This document shows positions 46,179-55,565 of a DNA stretch of 64,000 nt, in pieces. Origin of the DNA: an uncultured Cohaesibacter sp. Its GTDB lineage: Bacteria > Pseudomonadota > Alphaproteobacteria > Rhizobiales > Cohaesibacteraceae. Numbering within the stretch: the stretch's first letter is position 1; each line of letters opens with the position of its first letter. A program made the position numbers and the translations under genes. Location of the stretch: NCBI RefSeq assembly GCF_963676275.1, contig NZ_OY781091.1:2768775-2832774 (forward strand), written 5' to 3'. The notes below the pieces were generated by a model that ran no database searches, had not been told where the DNA came from, and saw only the letters and a program-made list of their open reading frames with translations.

Positions 46179-48635
46179 TTAATACAGACCACCGGTGCCC
46201 TGCGTCAAGGCATGTTCGGCTTCTTCCGCAGTCACAGGCCGCCCCATATCATCGGTAAAGCCAATGACCGAATAGCTGTCCGGCGGCAATGTGCCCGGCT
46301 TGAAGGCTTCCAGAATGACACCTTCACTCTGGGCCGAAGCCCTCAGGCCAGTGCGTCGGTCAATCGGAATAAGCTCGATGCCTTCAGGAACCTTGAACGG
46401 CTTCTTGGGCTTGTCCTTGAGCGCAAATTTCATGAATTCGGCAAAGATCGGCGCAGCAAGATGACCACCCGACGCCGAGTGTCCCATCGGACGCGGCTGA
46501 TCGTAACCGACATAGACGCCAACCACCAGATCAGGAGAGAAACCGACAAACCAGGCATCGCGCTCATCATTCGTGGTACCGGTCTTGCCTGCGATCGGCT
46601 TGCCGACAACCTTGTTGACGATCGTGCCTGTACCGCGCTGGACAACCCCTTCCATCATGGAAGTGATCTGGTAGGCCGTCATCGGATCGAGCACCTGCTC
46701 GCGGTTGTCAACAACCACCGGCTCGGACTGATGATCCCAGCGCTGGACATTGCAATTTTCGCAAATGCGCTGGTCATGCTTATAGATGGTCTTGCCATAA
46801 CGGTCCTGAACGCGGTCAACGAAGGTCGGCGTAATCCGGCGGCCGCCATTGGCCAGCATCGAATAGGCTGTCACCATACGCAGAACCGTGGTCTCCCCCG
46901 CTCCCAGCGACATGGAGAGCACCGGCATCAGATTGTCATAGATGCCGAAACGCTTGGCATATTCGGCCACCAGCGGCATGCCCATATCCTTGGCCAGCCG
47001 AACCGTCATGACGTTTCGTGAAAGCTCGATCCCGAGACGCAAGGTCGAGGGGCCATAGAATTTGCCGCCATAATTCTGCGGCCGCCACAGGCCCTGCCCG
47101 TTGCCCTGATCGATCTCGATCGGCGCATCCATCACCACGCTGGATGGGGTGTAACCATTATCGAGCGCGGTGGCATAAACAAACGGCTTGAAGGACGAGC
47201 CGGGCTGGCGATAGGCCTGCGTTGCCCGGTCAAACTGGCTCTGCTCGAAAGAGAAACCACCGGCAATGGCCAGAATACGCCCGGTCATCGGATCCATCGC
47301 GATCAGCGCACCGGACACTTCAGGCACCTGCTCAAGCACGAAATTGCCGTCCTTGTCCGTGGAAACGTAAATCACATCACCCGGAGAAAGCACATCCGAG
47401 GTGCCGCGAACAGCCTTGCCCTTGCGCTCGCCCTTGGTCCATTTGGCCCAGCTCATGGATTTGACATTGAGCGTCGCCATCTGGCGCTTGTTGGCATCGG
47501 CGCTCTTGTCGGCTTCATCAGGACGCAGCCCGATGGTTGCTTCCTTGCCTTCAGTGGAAAGCACAACGGCCATACGCCATTCGGGAACATCGGTCAGAGG
47601 CTTCTGTTCCAGCAGCGTCTTGCCCCAGTCACCGGCGATATCGATATTCGCGAGCGGACCACGCCAGCCCTTGGTCTTGTCAAACTCGACCAGACCATGA
47701 TTGAGCGCAATGCGGGCCTCTTCCTGCAATTTCACATCAAGAGATGTGCGCACGGAAAGACCGCCATTATAGAGTTTTTCCTCGCCGAAGGTCTTGTCGA
47801 TCCAGCGGCGCACTTCCTCGGCGAAATAGTCGGCAGCAAAAATATGCGCCCCGCGCGGACGGAAGGTAACCTGAAGATCGGTCGCCTTGGCCTTGTTGGC
47901 CTCTTCGACCGTCACATAACCGTTGCTGACCATCTGATCGATGACCCAGTCGCGACGTTCAATGGCCTTCTGCTTGTGGCGGATCGGATGATAGTTGTTC
48001 GGCGCCTTCATCAAGGCAGCCAGATAGGCCGCTTCGGCCAGCGTCAACTCATGCACCGACTTGTCGAAATAATTCAGGGAAGCCGAGCCGATACCATAAA
48101 CCCCGATGCCGAAATACATTTCATTGAGATAAAGCTCAAGAATCTCGGGCTTGGAGAAGGTCTGCTCGATGCGCATGGAAAGCAGAGCTTCCTTGATCTT
48201 GCGCTCATAAGACTGCTCGGACGTCAAAAGAAAGTTCTTGGCCACCTGCTGCGTGATGGTCGAGGCACCAACGAGGCGACGATTCTGCCCCATATTTTTC
48301 AGGTTGGTGACGACAGCGCGCGCAATACCGGTAAAATCAAGCCCGGCATGGCTGTAGAAATTCTTGTCTTCGGCAGAGATGAAGGCCTCTTTGACGCGAT
48401 CCGGAATTGCCTGAATTGGCAGAAACAGCCGCCGCTCACGGGCATATTCCGCCATCAGCTGCCCATCGCCAGCATGGATGCGCGTGGTCACGGGTGGCTC
48501 ATAATTCCGCAAGGCTGTGAAGTCCGGCAGACCGGCCATCATGGAATTAAGAAAGATATATACAGCGGTGGCGACCACTATGAACAGAACCGAACCTGCG
48601 GCAAAGAGAAAGCCGAAGAAGCGCCAAATTATCAT
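46179..48635 (-). CDS. mrcA: Penicillin-binding protein 1A (class A, GT51 + transpeptidase)
   Basis: The 818-residue bifunctional enzyme has an N-terminal membrane segment (residues about 5-30). Its GT51 domain keeps AEDKNFYSHAGLD, GASTITQQVAKN and KIKEALLS. An OB-like insert follows. The transpeptidase domain has SSFK (RQPGSSFKPFVYA), SRN (ELSRNVMTV) and KTG (AGKTGTTNDERDAWFVGF). It polymerises and cross-links peptidoglycan in the periplasm. AGGA is 7 nt before the ATG. It lies 334 bp downstream of the amidase gene on the same strand. Confidence 0.97.
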   Translation of the reverse strand: MIIWRFFGFLFAAGSVLFIVVATAVYIFLNSMMAGLPDFTALRNYEPPVTTRIHAGDGQLMAEYARERRLFLPIQAIPDRVKEAFISAEDKNFYSHAGLDFTGIARAVVTNLKNMGQNRRLVGASTITQQVAKNFLLTSEQSYERKIKEALLSMRIEQTFSKPEILELYLNEMYFGIGVYGIGSASLNYFDKSVHELTLAEAAYLAALMKAPNNYHPIRHKQKAIERRDWVIDQMVSNGYVTVEEANKAKATDLQVTFRPRGAHIFAADYFAEEVRRWIDKTFGEEKLYNGGLSVRTSLDVKLQEEARIALNHGLVEFDKTKGWRGPLANIDIAGDWGKTLLEQKPLTDVPEWRMAVVLSTEGKEATIGLRPDEADKSADANKRQMATLNVKSMSWAKWTKGERKGKAVRGTSDVLSPGDVIYVSTDKDGNFVLEQVPEVSGALIAMDPMTGRILAIAGGFSFEQSQFDRATQAYRQPGSSFKPFVYATALDNGYTPSSVVMDAPIEIDQGNGQGLWRPQNYGGKFYGPSTLRLGIELSRNVMTVRLAKDMGMPLVAEYAKRFGIYDNLMPVLSMSLGAGETTVLRMVTAYSMLANGGRRITPTFVDRVQDRYGKTIYKHDQRICENCNVQRWDHQSEPVVVDNREQVLDPMTAYQITSMMEGVVQRGTGTIVNKVVGKPIAGKTGTTNDERDAWFVGFSPDLVVGVYVGYDQPRPMGHSASGGHLAAPIFAEFMKFALKDKPKKPFKVPEGIELIPIDRRTGLRASAQSEGVILEAFKPGTLPPDSYSVIGFTDDMGRPVTAEEAEHALTQGTGGLY

Positions 48636-48969
48636 ATCTGTTCCTACTTATCCCGTTTTCCAAAAGCTTGTAACAGCTCAAGCGCGTCAAGCATGGTCAA
48701 GCTGAAAGCTCAACAGTCAACCAGCCGACCAGTGCGACACATAGCGTAAACCGACAGCAAACAGGCCCGGTTTTCAATCACGCACAGACTTATTCTGCCA
48801 ACAATCATTTTGCAACCGTCACATGACATTGGGGCAGCAAAAGGGCTTTGTTAATAAATTTATCCGCATCTATTCAGCCAAAGCTCCGCCACCAAAAGGG
48901 CTTGCATGCCCGTTCTGCCTCATATCCCGCAAGACAAATGGATTTTTGGCCCGGCTTGATTCTCTGCAA
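48636..48969 (-). other. Amidase-mrcA intergenic region
   Basis: No gene is supported. It should contain the 3' end of the amidase transcript and the mrcA leader. No clear terminator is visible, so read-through is possible. Confidence 0.4.
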
Positions 48970-50235
48970 TCAACCTTGCCCGGAGACAAACAGCGCGCTG
49001 CTCTGCACCGACCGCCTGTCAAAAAAGCTGTTAATCGACTTCAAAATCGACTTTATGGCTTTTTCGCGCCAGGCCTTCGAGAGCAGATCTTCACGATCTT
49101 CCTTGTTTGAAAGATAGCCAAGCTCAAGCAGGACCGAAGGGATATCAGGCGCCTTGAGCACACGAAAACCAGCAGAGCGCTCCGGGGTCTTGGAAAGGCG
49201 AATGGAAGATTTCAGTGCGCCAACCAGCGTGCGCGAATAGAGCGCCGAATAGTTGGCCGTCTCCCGCCTTGTCAGATCAATCAGAATGTCGGCAACGACA
49301 TCGTCGGATTCATCGATTTCCAGACCGGCAATCAGATCCGACCTGTTCTCCTGCTGCGCAAGCTTGTGCGCCACGGCATCGGACGCCTTGTCCGAGAGCG
49401 TATAGACAGTGGCCCCGCGCACATAATGTTCCCTGACGATATCGGCATGAATGGACAGGAAGAGATTGGCCTTGTGCTGCTGGGCAAAGGCCACACGCTT
49501 GGAAAGCGAAATGAAGCGGTCGCTGTCTCGGGTCATCAGAATGCGAAACCGTCCGTCCTTTTCCAGAGCCTTGCGCAAGGACATGGCAAAAGACAGAACG
49601 ATGGCACTCTCGTGAACCCCGCCGCTTGAAACAGCGCCGGTATCGATGCCGCCATGCCCCGGATCAAGCACGATCAATGGCCGCCTGTCCTCCTTGTCCT
49701 CTTCAATGAGGTTTTCCTCCGGCTCCAGCGGCAAAAGATCTTCCTGAGGCTTGCCATCAGCACCGATGCGGATCACATCGCGCAAGGCCTGTTCGGCAAA
49801 TTCCTTCTCATCGACGGCTTCCATATTGATGACCAGCCGGGCCGGATTGTTATCAACCGAGGGAAGAATATAGGCGCGCTCCACCTTGGTCGGCCCCGCC
49901 AGATCCAGCACCACGCGCGAACCGGCATGTCCGAACCGGCCAAAGCGGAAATTCCGCACCATCGCCCTCTCGACAATGCCCATGCCCTGCTCCATCTCGA
50001 AGGTCATGTCAGGCAGATCAATGACCAATCGATAGGGTTCATCCAGAGCAAAGACACTGAAGCCGACCGGTTGCGATATATCGAGGATAAACTGTGCCTT
50101 AGCCGTATCCCCGTCGGTTCTGGCCCCCTTGGCAGTTGCAACAGGCCCGTCCTGTTCCTGCGCCATCAGAGGTCCGCAAACGACAAGCAGCAACAGCACC
50201 AAAAATCCTTTTACAAAATTCAATGCTGAAGTCAT
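48970..50235 (-). CDS. N-acetylmuramoyl-L-alanine amidase (AMIN + Amidase_3)
   Basis: The 421-residue protein has a signal peptide (VKGFLVLLLLVVCGPLMAQE), an AMIN domain (residues about 45-140) for peptidoglycan or septal targeting, an acidic linker and a zinc amidase domain with LDPGHGGIDTGA, the Glu of VHESAIVL, the His of FLSIHAD and the C-terminal Glu in VLLELGYLSN. It cuts the MurNAc-L-Ala bond during cell separation. It is AmiC-like. AGAGG lies just before the ATG. The M23 protein nearby is a possible activator, which is inference. Confidence 0.95.
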   Translation of the reverse strand: MTSALNFVKGFLVLLLLVVCGPLMAQEQDGPVATAKGARTDGDTAKAQFILDISQPVGFSVFALDEPYRLVIDLPDMTFEMEQGMGIVERAMVRNFRFGRFGHAGSRVVLDLAGPTKVERAYILPSVDNNPARLVINMEAVDEKEFAEQALRDVIRIGADGKPQEDLLPLEPEENLIEEDKEDRRPLIVLDPGHGGIDTGAVSSGGVHESAIVLSFAMSLRKALEKDGRFRILMTRDSDRFISLSKRVAFAQQHKANLFLSIHADIVREHYVRGATVYTLSDKASDAVAHKLAQQENRSDLIAGLEIDESDDVVADILIDLTRRETANYSALYSRTLVGALKSSIRLSKTPERSAGFRVLKAPDIPSVLLELGYLSNKEDREDLLSKAWREKAIKSILKSINSFFDRRSVQSSALFVSGQG

Positions 50236-51026
50236 AAGCCTCTTCCGTTACAAAAGGGGTGTCACACTGGTTCAAATCTAATGAGAAAAGGTGGCAGCAA
50301 GACAGCGAAAATCAGAATCTCGTTGTATCAGTTCCATTCGCAGATTGGTATGTCAGGGTTAACCTCATCTTGACAGAATCCCTATATACACATTTCTGCA
50401 TGCTATATCTGTATATATAAGTATAGATAACAAGCAAAAACAGCGTATCAACTCACTTGATCAACCGCCTTGCACTTGCATATTTGCGCGAGGAACCCTA
50501 CAAAGACGATTGAGCTATTATTGCCAAGCAATGATCCGATTCGAGAATCCGTATTTCTGACAAAGAACGAACGTCAAAAATGCGTGACTGGCGAAAAGAT
50601 CTGACAGGTCTCCAAGATTGGACATCAACAGGTTTTTCGCGCCGGCGAAGCGGACATACCAAGCTCTGACAAATGGCCAGGAAATTCGGGTTAGCCCCCG
50701 GAGACCGTTACTAATTCGCAGCAATCTGGAACGCGTATCAAAGTCCCGATTGCATGCCAAGAACCCCTGCCGAGGGTGAAACAAGATCCTCGGGCATTGA
50801 GTATTAACAAGAGGACCCACCAAGGGATGTGTCTACAAATGCGTAAGAAAGCCGGAGTTCGCTTTGCAGCAAGCCTGCATGCCCTGGCGCTCAGCCATTT
50901 GCATATCCCTGAACAGAGTAAGGTCGGGTCGTCATCAGACAAAAGCGGAGAAGCGCGAACCTGCCGAGCGTCGGCTCAGTCGGCCAGAACGGTTGTCGGC
51001 GCGCCTTTCCGTGGAGAAAACACTTT
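50236..51026. other. Long intergenic/leader region upstream of rne
   Basis: About 790 bp without a supported gene. A TTGACA at 50370 and a strongly AT-rich tract at 50380-50430, with repeated TATATA, suggest the rne promoter zone. A start there would give a leader of about 600 nt. RNase E autoregulates through its own 5' leader in enterics, and a long leader here would allow the same. The open frame 50776-51159 runs into rne and is not protein-like. Confidence 0.5.
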
Positions 51027-54000
51027 ATGGCAAATCAAATGCTCGTTGATGCGACGCATCCGGAGGAAACCCGGGTTGTCGTCGTACGCGGCAATCGGGT
51101 TGAGGAATTCGACTTCGAGTCCGCCAATCGCAAGCAATTGCGCGGCAATATCTATCTAGCAAAGGTTACCAGGGTCGAACCGTCCCTGCAGGCAGCTTTT
51201 GTTGACTATGGCGGCAACCGCCATGGCTTCCTCGCATTCAGCGAGATTCATCCGGACTATTATCAGATCCCGATGGCAGATCGTCAGGCCCTTCTTGAAG
51301 AAGAACAGGGTCAGGATGACGATGAATTTCATGAAGAAGAAAAGCCGGCCAGAAAATCAAGACGCCGCCGCTCTTCCAGAAAGTCGTCCAAGGCCGCCCG
51401 CGCAGAGACCGCCGAGCAGGAAACGCCATCCGAGGATCAGGCAGAAGCCGTATCCGCAGACAGCGAAGCATCTGATGATAATGGCGAAGGTGTTGCAGCT
51501 TCTTCTGAAGATGCGACAGGTGCCACTCCGCAAGAAAGCGCAGCAGAGAGTTCGGAAACCGGTTCTTCGGAAACTCAGGAAGCGTCCAGCGCTTTCTCAT
51601 CCTCCGAAGAAGACGATGACGGCAACACGCCGCCCGCGCAGGCTCATGCCGTCGCTGATGACGAAAGCGTCAGTGCCGACCCGGATGATCTTGATGATGA
51701 GGACGAAGATGAAGACGAGGATTCCCTCTCTGCTTCGGAAGCCGATTCAGATGATGAAGACGACGATGAGGATGACGACGAAGACGAAGATGCAGGCGTA
51801 GAACATGTCGGTGCAGAAGACGCTCTGGAAGAAGTTCCGGAACGCCGCAGCCGTCGTCGTGCCAAGCAATACAAGATTCAGGAAGTCATCAAGCGCCGCC
51901 AGATTCTGCTTGTTCAGGTCGTCAAGGAAGAGCGCGGCAACAAGGGCGCAGCCCTGACCACCTATCTCTCGCTCGCCGGTCGCTATTCCGTGCTGATGCC
52001 AAACACCGCACGCGGTGGCGGCATTTCACGCAAGATCACCAATGTGTCCGACCGCAAGCGCCTCAAGCAGATCGCTTCCGAACTGGAAGTCGCTGACGGC
52101 ATGGGCGTCATTCTGCGCACCGCCGGCGCGTCTCGCACCAAAACCGAAATCAAGCGTGACTTCGAATATCTGTTGCGCCTGTGGGAGAATGTGCGCGATC
52201 TGACGCTCAAATCCGCAGCCCCGATGCTGGTCTATGAGGAAGGCTCGCTGATCAAGCGTTCGATACGTGACCTTTACAACAAGGATATAGATCAGGTTCT
52301 GGTCGCCGGTGAGGAAGGCTACAAGGAAGCCAAGAGCTTCATGCGCATGCTGATGCCGAGCCATGCCCGCAACGTCCAGCCCTATCGTGAGCCGCAGCCG
52401 ATCTTCACCCGTCTGGGCATTGAAAATCAGCTCGACGCCATGTTCAGCCCGCAGGTTACGCTGAAATCGGGCGGCTATATCGTCATCGACCAGACCGAAG
52501 CGCTCGTTTCCATCGACGTCAACTCCGGCCGTTCGACGCGCGAGCATAATATCGAGGACACGGCGCTTTCGACAAACCTTGAAGCTGCCGAAGAAATTTC
52601 CCGCCAGCTGCGCCTGCGCGACCTTGCCGGTCTTGTCGTGATCGACTTCATCGACATGGAAGAAAAGCGCAACAACCGCGCTGTCGAGAAACGCCTCAAG
52701 GATTGCCTGAAATCTGATCGCGCCCGCATTCAGGTCGGCCGCATCTCCCATTTCGGCCTGATGGAAATGTCCCGTCAGCGCATCCGTACCGGTGTGCTCG
52801 AAAGCACCATGGATCCTTGCCCGCATTGTCAGGGCACCGGTTATGTGCGTGCCGCCGCCTCCGTTGCGCTGCTGGTTCTGCGTTCCATCGAAGATCATTT
52901 GCTCAAGGGCTTCACCCACCATGTGGTGGTCAGAACCCGCGGCAATGTTGCTCTCTATATTCTCAATCAGAAGCGCGAAAATCTGTTCGAGCTGGAAAAC
53001 CGCTTTGGTGTTCATATCCATGTGGAAGTTGACGACCATATCGAAGGCAAGCATCTTGAAATCGACCGCGGCGAGCCACTGGATCAGCCGGTAGCGCCAA
53101 CACCGACCATTTCCATGCAGGCGATGGAAGTTGTTGTCGATGAAGAAGACGAAGCCTTCGAGGCCTATGAAGAGGCCGAGGAAGAAAAAGAGCGCGAAGA
53201 AGAAAGCAGCTCCAAGAAGCGTCGCCGCCGCCGTCGCCGCAAGAAGAATCAGTCCGACGCAAGATCTGGGCGCGATGACGACGAACAGTCCGATGGCGAC
53301 AGCACCGAAGCCGGTGACGATTCTGCAGATGACGCCGATGGCGCAGCCGAAGCACGCGAAGATGACGGCAATGGTGATGACAGACCAAAGAAAAGCCGTC
53401 GCAGAGGCCGCCGCGGCGGTCGCCGCAATCGTCGCAACCGCAATGGTGACGCCGAAGCACAGGAAATGACCGCAGAGGCCATGGAAGTGGTCGGCGAAAG
53501 CCCTGCCGTCTATGATCTTTCCGCAGACGATGGCGAAGCTACCGCCGAGCAAGGCTCTCGGGATGACGCAGAAACAGCTAAGGAAACCGTCATGATTGAT
53601 GCAGAAGCATCAAGCCAGTCCGACGAAGCTTCCCTCGCTTATGTTATTGAGTCCGATGAGACGGACCAGGCAGCCGCCTCTGAAGCGACATCTGATGCTG
53701 CAAGGGTTGAGGAAACCACATCGGAAGCGGAAGAAGAGTCCGTCTTTGTCGCATCGACAGAAACAGGCCCTGTCGCCGAAGCGATCAGCACCGAAGAAAC
53801 CGAGGAAGCGTCACCCCAGCAAGCCTCTTTGGAAGGCGCTGTCGAGGAAGCCGTTTCATCATCCGAGGCTCCTCTTGCAGACGAGAGTGAGGCCGAAGAC
53901 GCTCAGGGTCAGCCGGAAACCGAACCTCAGCAAGAAGCCGAAACGGAGTCCGAGGCTCCCCTTACCGCCGAAGCTGAACAGCAGGAAGAAAAGCCGGAGG

Positions 54001-54050
54001 ACAACCGCCCAAAGCGCACAGGCTGGTGGAATCGCTCAGGTTTTCTATAA
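51027..54050 (+). CDS. rne: Ribonuclease E
   Basis: The 1007-residue endonuclease starts MANQMLVDATHPEETRVVVV. Its S1 domain is split by an insertion of about 190 residues (roughly 95-285), very acidic with a basic patch, a known alphaproteobacterial trait. The catalytic core has the DNase I-like region with IDVNSGRSTREHNIEDTALSTNLEAAEEI, and the Zn-link CPHCQGTGYV. The C-terminal scaffold (after about 690) has Arg-rich RNA-binding segments then acidic repeats, and ends TGWWNRSGFL. It initiates mRNA decay and processes rRNA. GGAG lies 10 nt before the ATG. Confidence 0.98.
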   Translation: MANQMLVDATHPEETRVVVVRGNRVEEFDFESANRKQLRGNIYLAKVTRVEPSLQAAFVDYGGNRHGFLAFSEIHPDYYQIPMADRQALLEEEQGQDDDEFHEEEKPARKSRRRRSSRKSSKAARAETAEQETPSEDQAEAVSADSEASDDNGEGVAASSEDATGATPQESAAESSETGSSETQEASSAFSSSEEDDDGNTPPAQAHAVADDESVSADPDDLDDEDEDEDEDSLSASEADSDDEDDDEDDDEDEDAGVEHVGAEDALEEVPERRSRRRAKQYKIQEVIKRRQILLVQVVKEERGNKGAALTTYLSLAGRYSVLMPNTARGGGISRKITNVSDRKRLKQIASELEVADGMGVILRTAGASRTKTEIKRDFEYLLRLWENVRDLTLKSAAPMLVYEEGSLIKRSIRDLYNKDIDQVLVAGEEGYKEAKSFMRMLMPSHARNVQPYREPQPIFTRLGIENQLDAMFSPQVTLKSGGYIVIDQTEALVSIDVNSGRSTREHNIEDTALSTNLEAAEEISRQLRLRDLAGLVVIDFIDMEEKRNNRAVEKRLKDCLKSDRARIQVGRISHFGLMEMSRQRIRTGVLESTMDPCPHCQGTGYVRAAASVALLVLRSIEDHLLKGFTHHVVVRTRGNVALYILNQKRENLFELENRFGVHIHVEVDDHIEGKHLEIDRGEPLDQPVAPTPTISMQAMEVVVDEEDEAFEAYEEAEEEKEREEESSSKKRRRRRRRKKNQSDARSGRDDDEQSDGDSTEAGDDSADDADGAAEAREDDGNGDDRPKKSRRRGRRGGRRNRRNRNGDAEAQEMTAEAMEVVGESPAVYDLSADDGEATAEQGSRDDAETAKETVMIDAEASSQSDEASLAYVIESDETDQAAASEATSDAARVEETTSEAEEESVFVASTETGPVAEAISTEETEEASPQQASLEGAVEEAVSSSEAPLADESEAEDAQGQPETEPQQEAETESEAPLTAEAEQQEEKPEDNRPKRTGWWNRSGFL

Positions 54051-54083
54051 GCCGGCTGTTTAGGACCTCTCGCTAGCATGAAT

Positions 54084-54121
54084 CAAAAAGCCGCTTCCTT
54101 CTCAAAAGGAAGCGGCTTTTC
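54084..54121. terminator. Bidirectional terminator between rne and the aminotransferase
   Basis: AAAAAGCCGCTTCCTT, short loop, AAGGAAGCGGCTTTT: a 15-bp perfect stem flanked by A-run and T-run. Confidence 0.93.
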
Positions 54122-54162
54122 TGTTGTGATCAGGAATGAAGACGCTTGGAGGAGCTTCCCCC

Positions 54163-55314
54163 TCAGCGGAGCCAATCGCCAAGCCTGCGCACGGCGTCCA
54201 CCATGGTCGCTTCGGTGCCCGCAAAAGACAGACGCACATAGCGATGCCCCCGCTCCCTGTCAAAATCGGCACCCGGCGTGATGGCAACGCCTGCCTCGGA
54301 CAATGACCGCATGGCAAAATCCATCGAGTCATTGGTCAGTTTGCTGACATCGCAATAGATATAGAAAGCGCCGTCAACCGGCATGAAATCACCAAGCCCG
54401 ATACCGGGAAGCGCATCCATCAGGAAGCTGCGGTTGCGCCCATAGGCTGACTTGACCAGATCAAGCTCTTCGCTGGCATCAAAGGCGGCTGAGGCCGCCA
54501 CCTGCGAGAGCGTCGGCGGGCAGAGATAGAGCGACTGACTGAGGCATTCGACCGATCGCTGCGCCTGCTCGGGCAACACCATCCAGCCAATGCGCCAGCC
54601 CGTCATGCAATAATATTTGGAGAAGGAATTGATGATCACCACGTTGGGCGAATAGCGCAAGGCGGTTTCCGCCTTCATGCCGAATTCGAGGCGATGATAG
54701 ATTTCATCGGAAATGAACCAGATACCCAATTCATCGCAAATCTCGACCACCGAGCGCAACGCCTCCGCTTCCATGATCGTTCCGGACGGATTGGCGGGAC
54801 TGGCAATCAGAACGCCTTTCACCGGCTTTTCCGCATGAACCCGCCTTATATCTTCAGCCGTCAGGCTCCAGCGATCCTCGGCCCGGGTTTCCACCTCGAC
54901 CACCTCCAGACCGAGCGAGAAAAGAATATTGCGATAGGCCGGATAGCCCGGACTTGGCAGAATGACCCTGTCACCAACTTCAAACAGCGACAGGAAGGCC
55001 AGATTGAAGCCTGCGCTTGAGCCGGTGGTGACCGCAATGGCCTGAGGCGAAACAGAGACGCCATATTGGTCGGCATAGTGCTGGGCAATGCGCTCACGCA
55101 AAGCCGGAATGCCCAAGGCATCGGTATAACCGATCCGCCCATCCACAAGCGCCTTCTGTGCCGCCTCACGCACCAGCCGGGGCGCAGGAGCGCCGGGTTG
55201 ACCGATTTCCATATGCACGATATCCCGGCCCTCGGCAGCCAGAGCGTTGGCCTTGGCCATGATGTCCATGGCAAAGAATGGTTCGATGGTACCGCGCTTG
55301 GAAATGCTGCGCAT
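54163..55314 (-). CDS. PLP-dependent aminotransferase, class I/II
   Basis: The 383-residue enzyme has the PLP lysine in INSFSKYYCMTGWRIGW, the aromatic region TTGSSAGFNLAFLSLF, SPANPSGTI, ISDEIYHRLEFG and the substrate-binding Arg near YVRLSFAG. It is similar to aspartate or alanine aminotransferases of the AatA type; the actual substrate cannot be told. AAGGAA lies 7 nt before the ATG. It is divergent from the M48 gene and convergent with rne. Confidence 0.93.
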   Translation of the reverse strand: MRSISKRGTIEPFFAMDIMAKANALAAEGRDIVHMEIGQPGAPAPRLVREAAQKALVDGRIGYTDALGIPALRERIAQHYADQYGVSVSPQAIAVTTGSSAGFNLAFLSLFEVGDRVILPSPGYPAYRNILFSLGLEVVEVETRAEDRWSLTAEDIRRVHAEKPVKGVLIASPANPSGTIMEAEALRSVVEICDELGIWFISDEIYHRLEFGMKAETALRYSPNVVIINSFSKYYCMTGWRIGWMVLPEQAQRSVECLSQSLYLCPPTLSQVAASAAFDASEELDLVKSAYGRNRSFLMDALPGIGLGDFMPVDGAFYIYCDVSKLTNDSMDFAMRSLSEAGVAITPGADFDRERGHRYVRLSFAGTEATMVDAVRRLGDWLR

Positions 55315-55565
55315 TTTCTTTTCCTTTTGGCTCTTCTATGTTTCTGCTTGGCCCGCAGATATGTCTGTGCCACATTTTGACCATGGCCACAGGCAAGAAT
55401 TGGGACAAAATGTGACGAATCCATGCCGCCGGAATGGCCAGACAGTCAGACGAATGCACGCTCAGAAGAACTGATGCCTTCTGTGGCTTTCTGAGACTTT
55501 CAGTGGCTTTGATCTCCGACAGATCTCTTGACTGGGGATTGAGAAAATCAAAGAAGGTTGTGATC

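Noticed and set aside
50776-51159. Plus-strand frame running into the start of rne
   Set aside because: It is out of frame with rne, Ser/Arg-rich and has no start signal.
52026-53552. 508-codon minus-strand frame opposite rne
   Set aside because: It is antisense to the RNase E core and acidic tail, and its Ala/Val/Phe-rich stretches simply mirror GAA/GAC codons.
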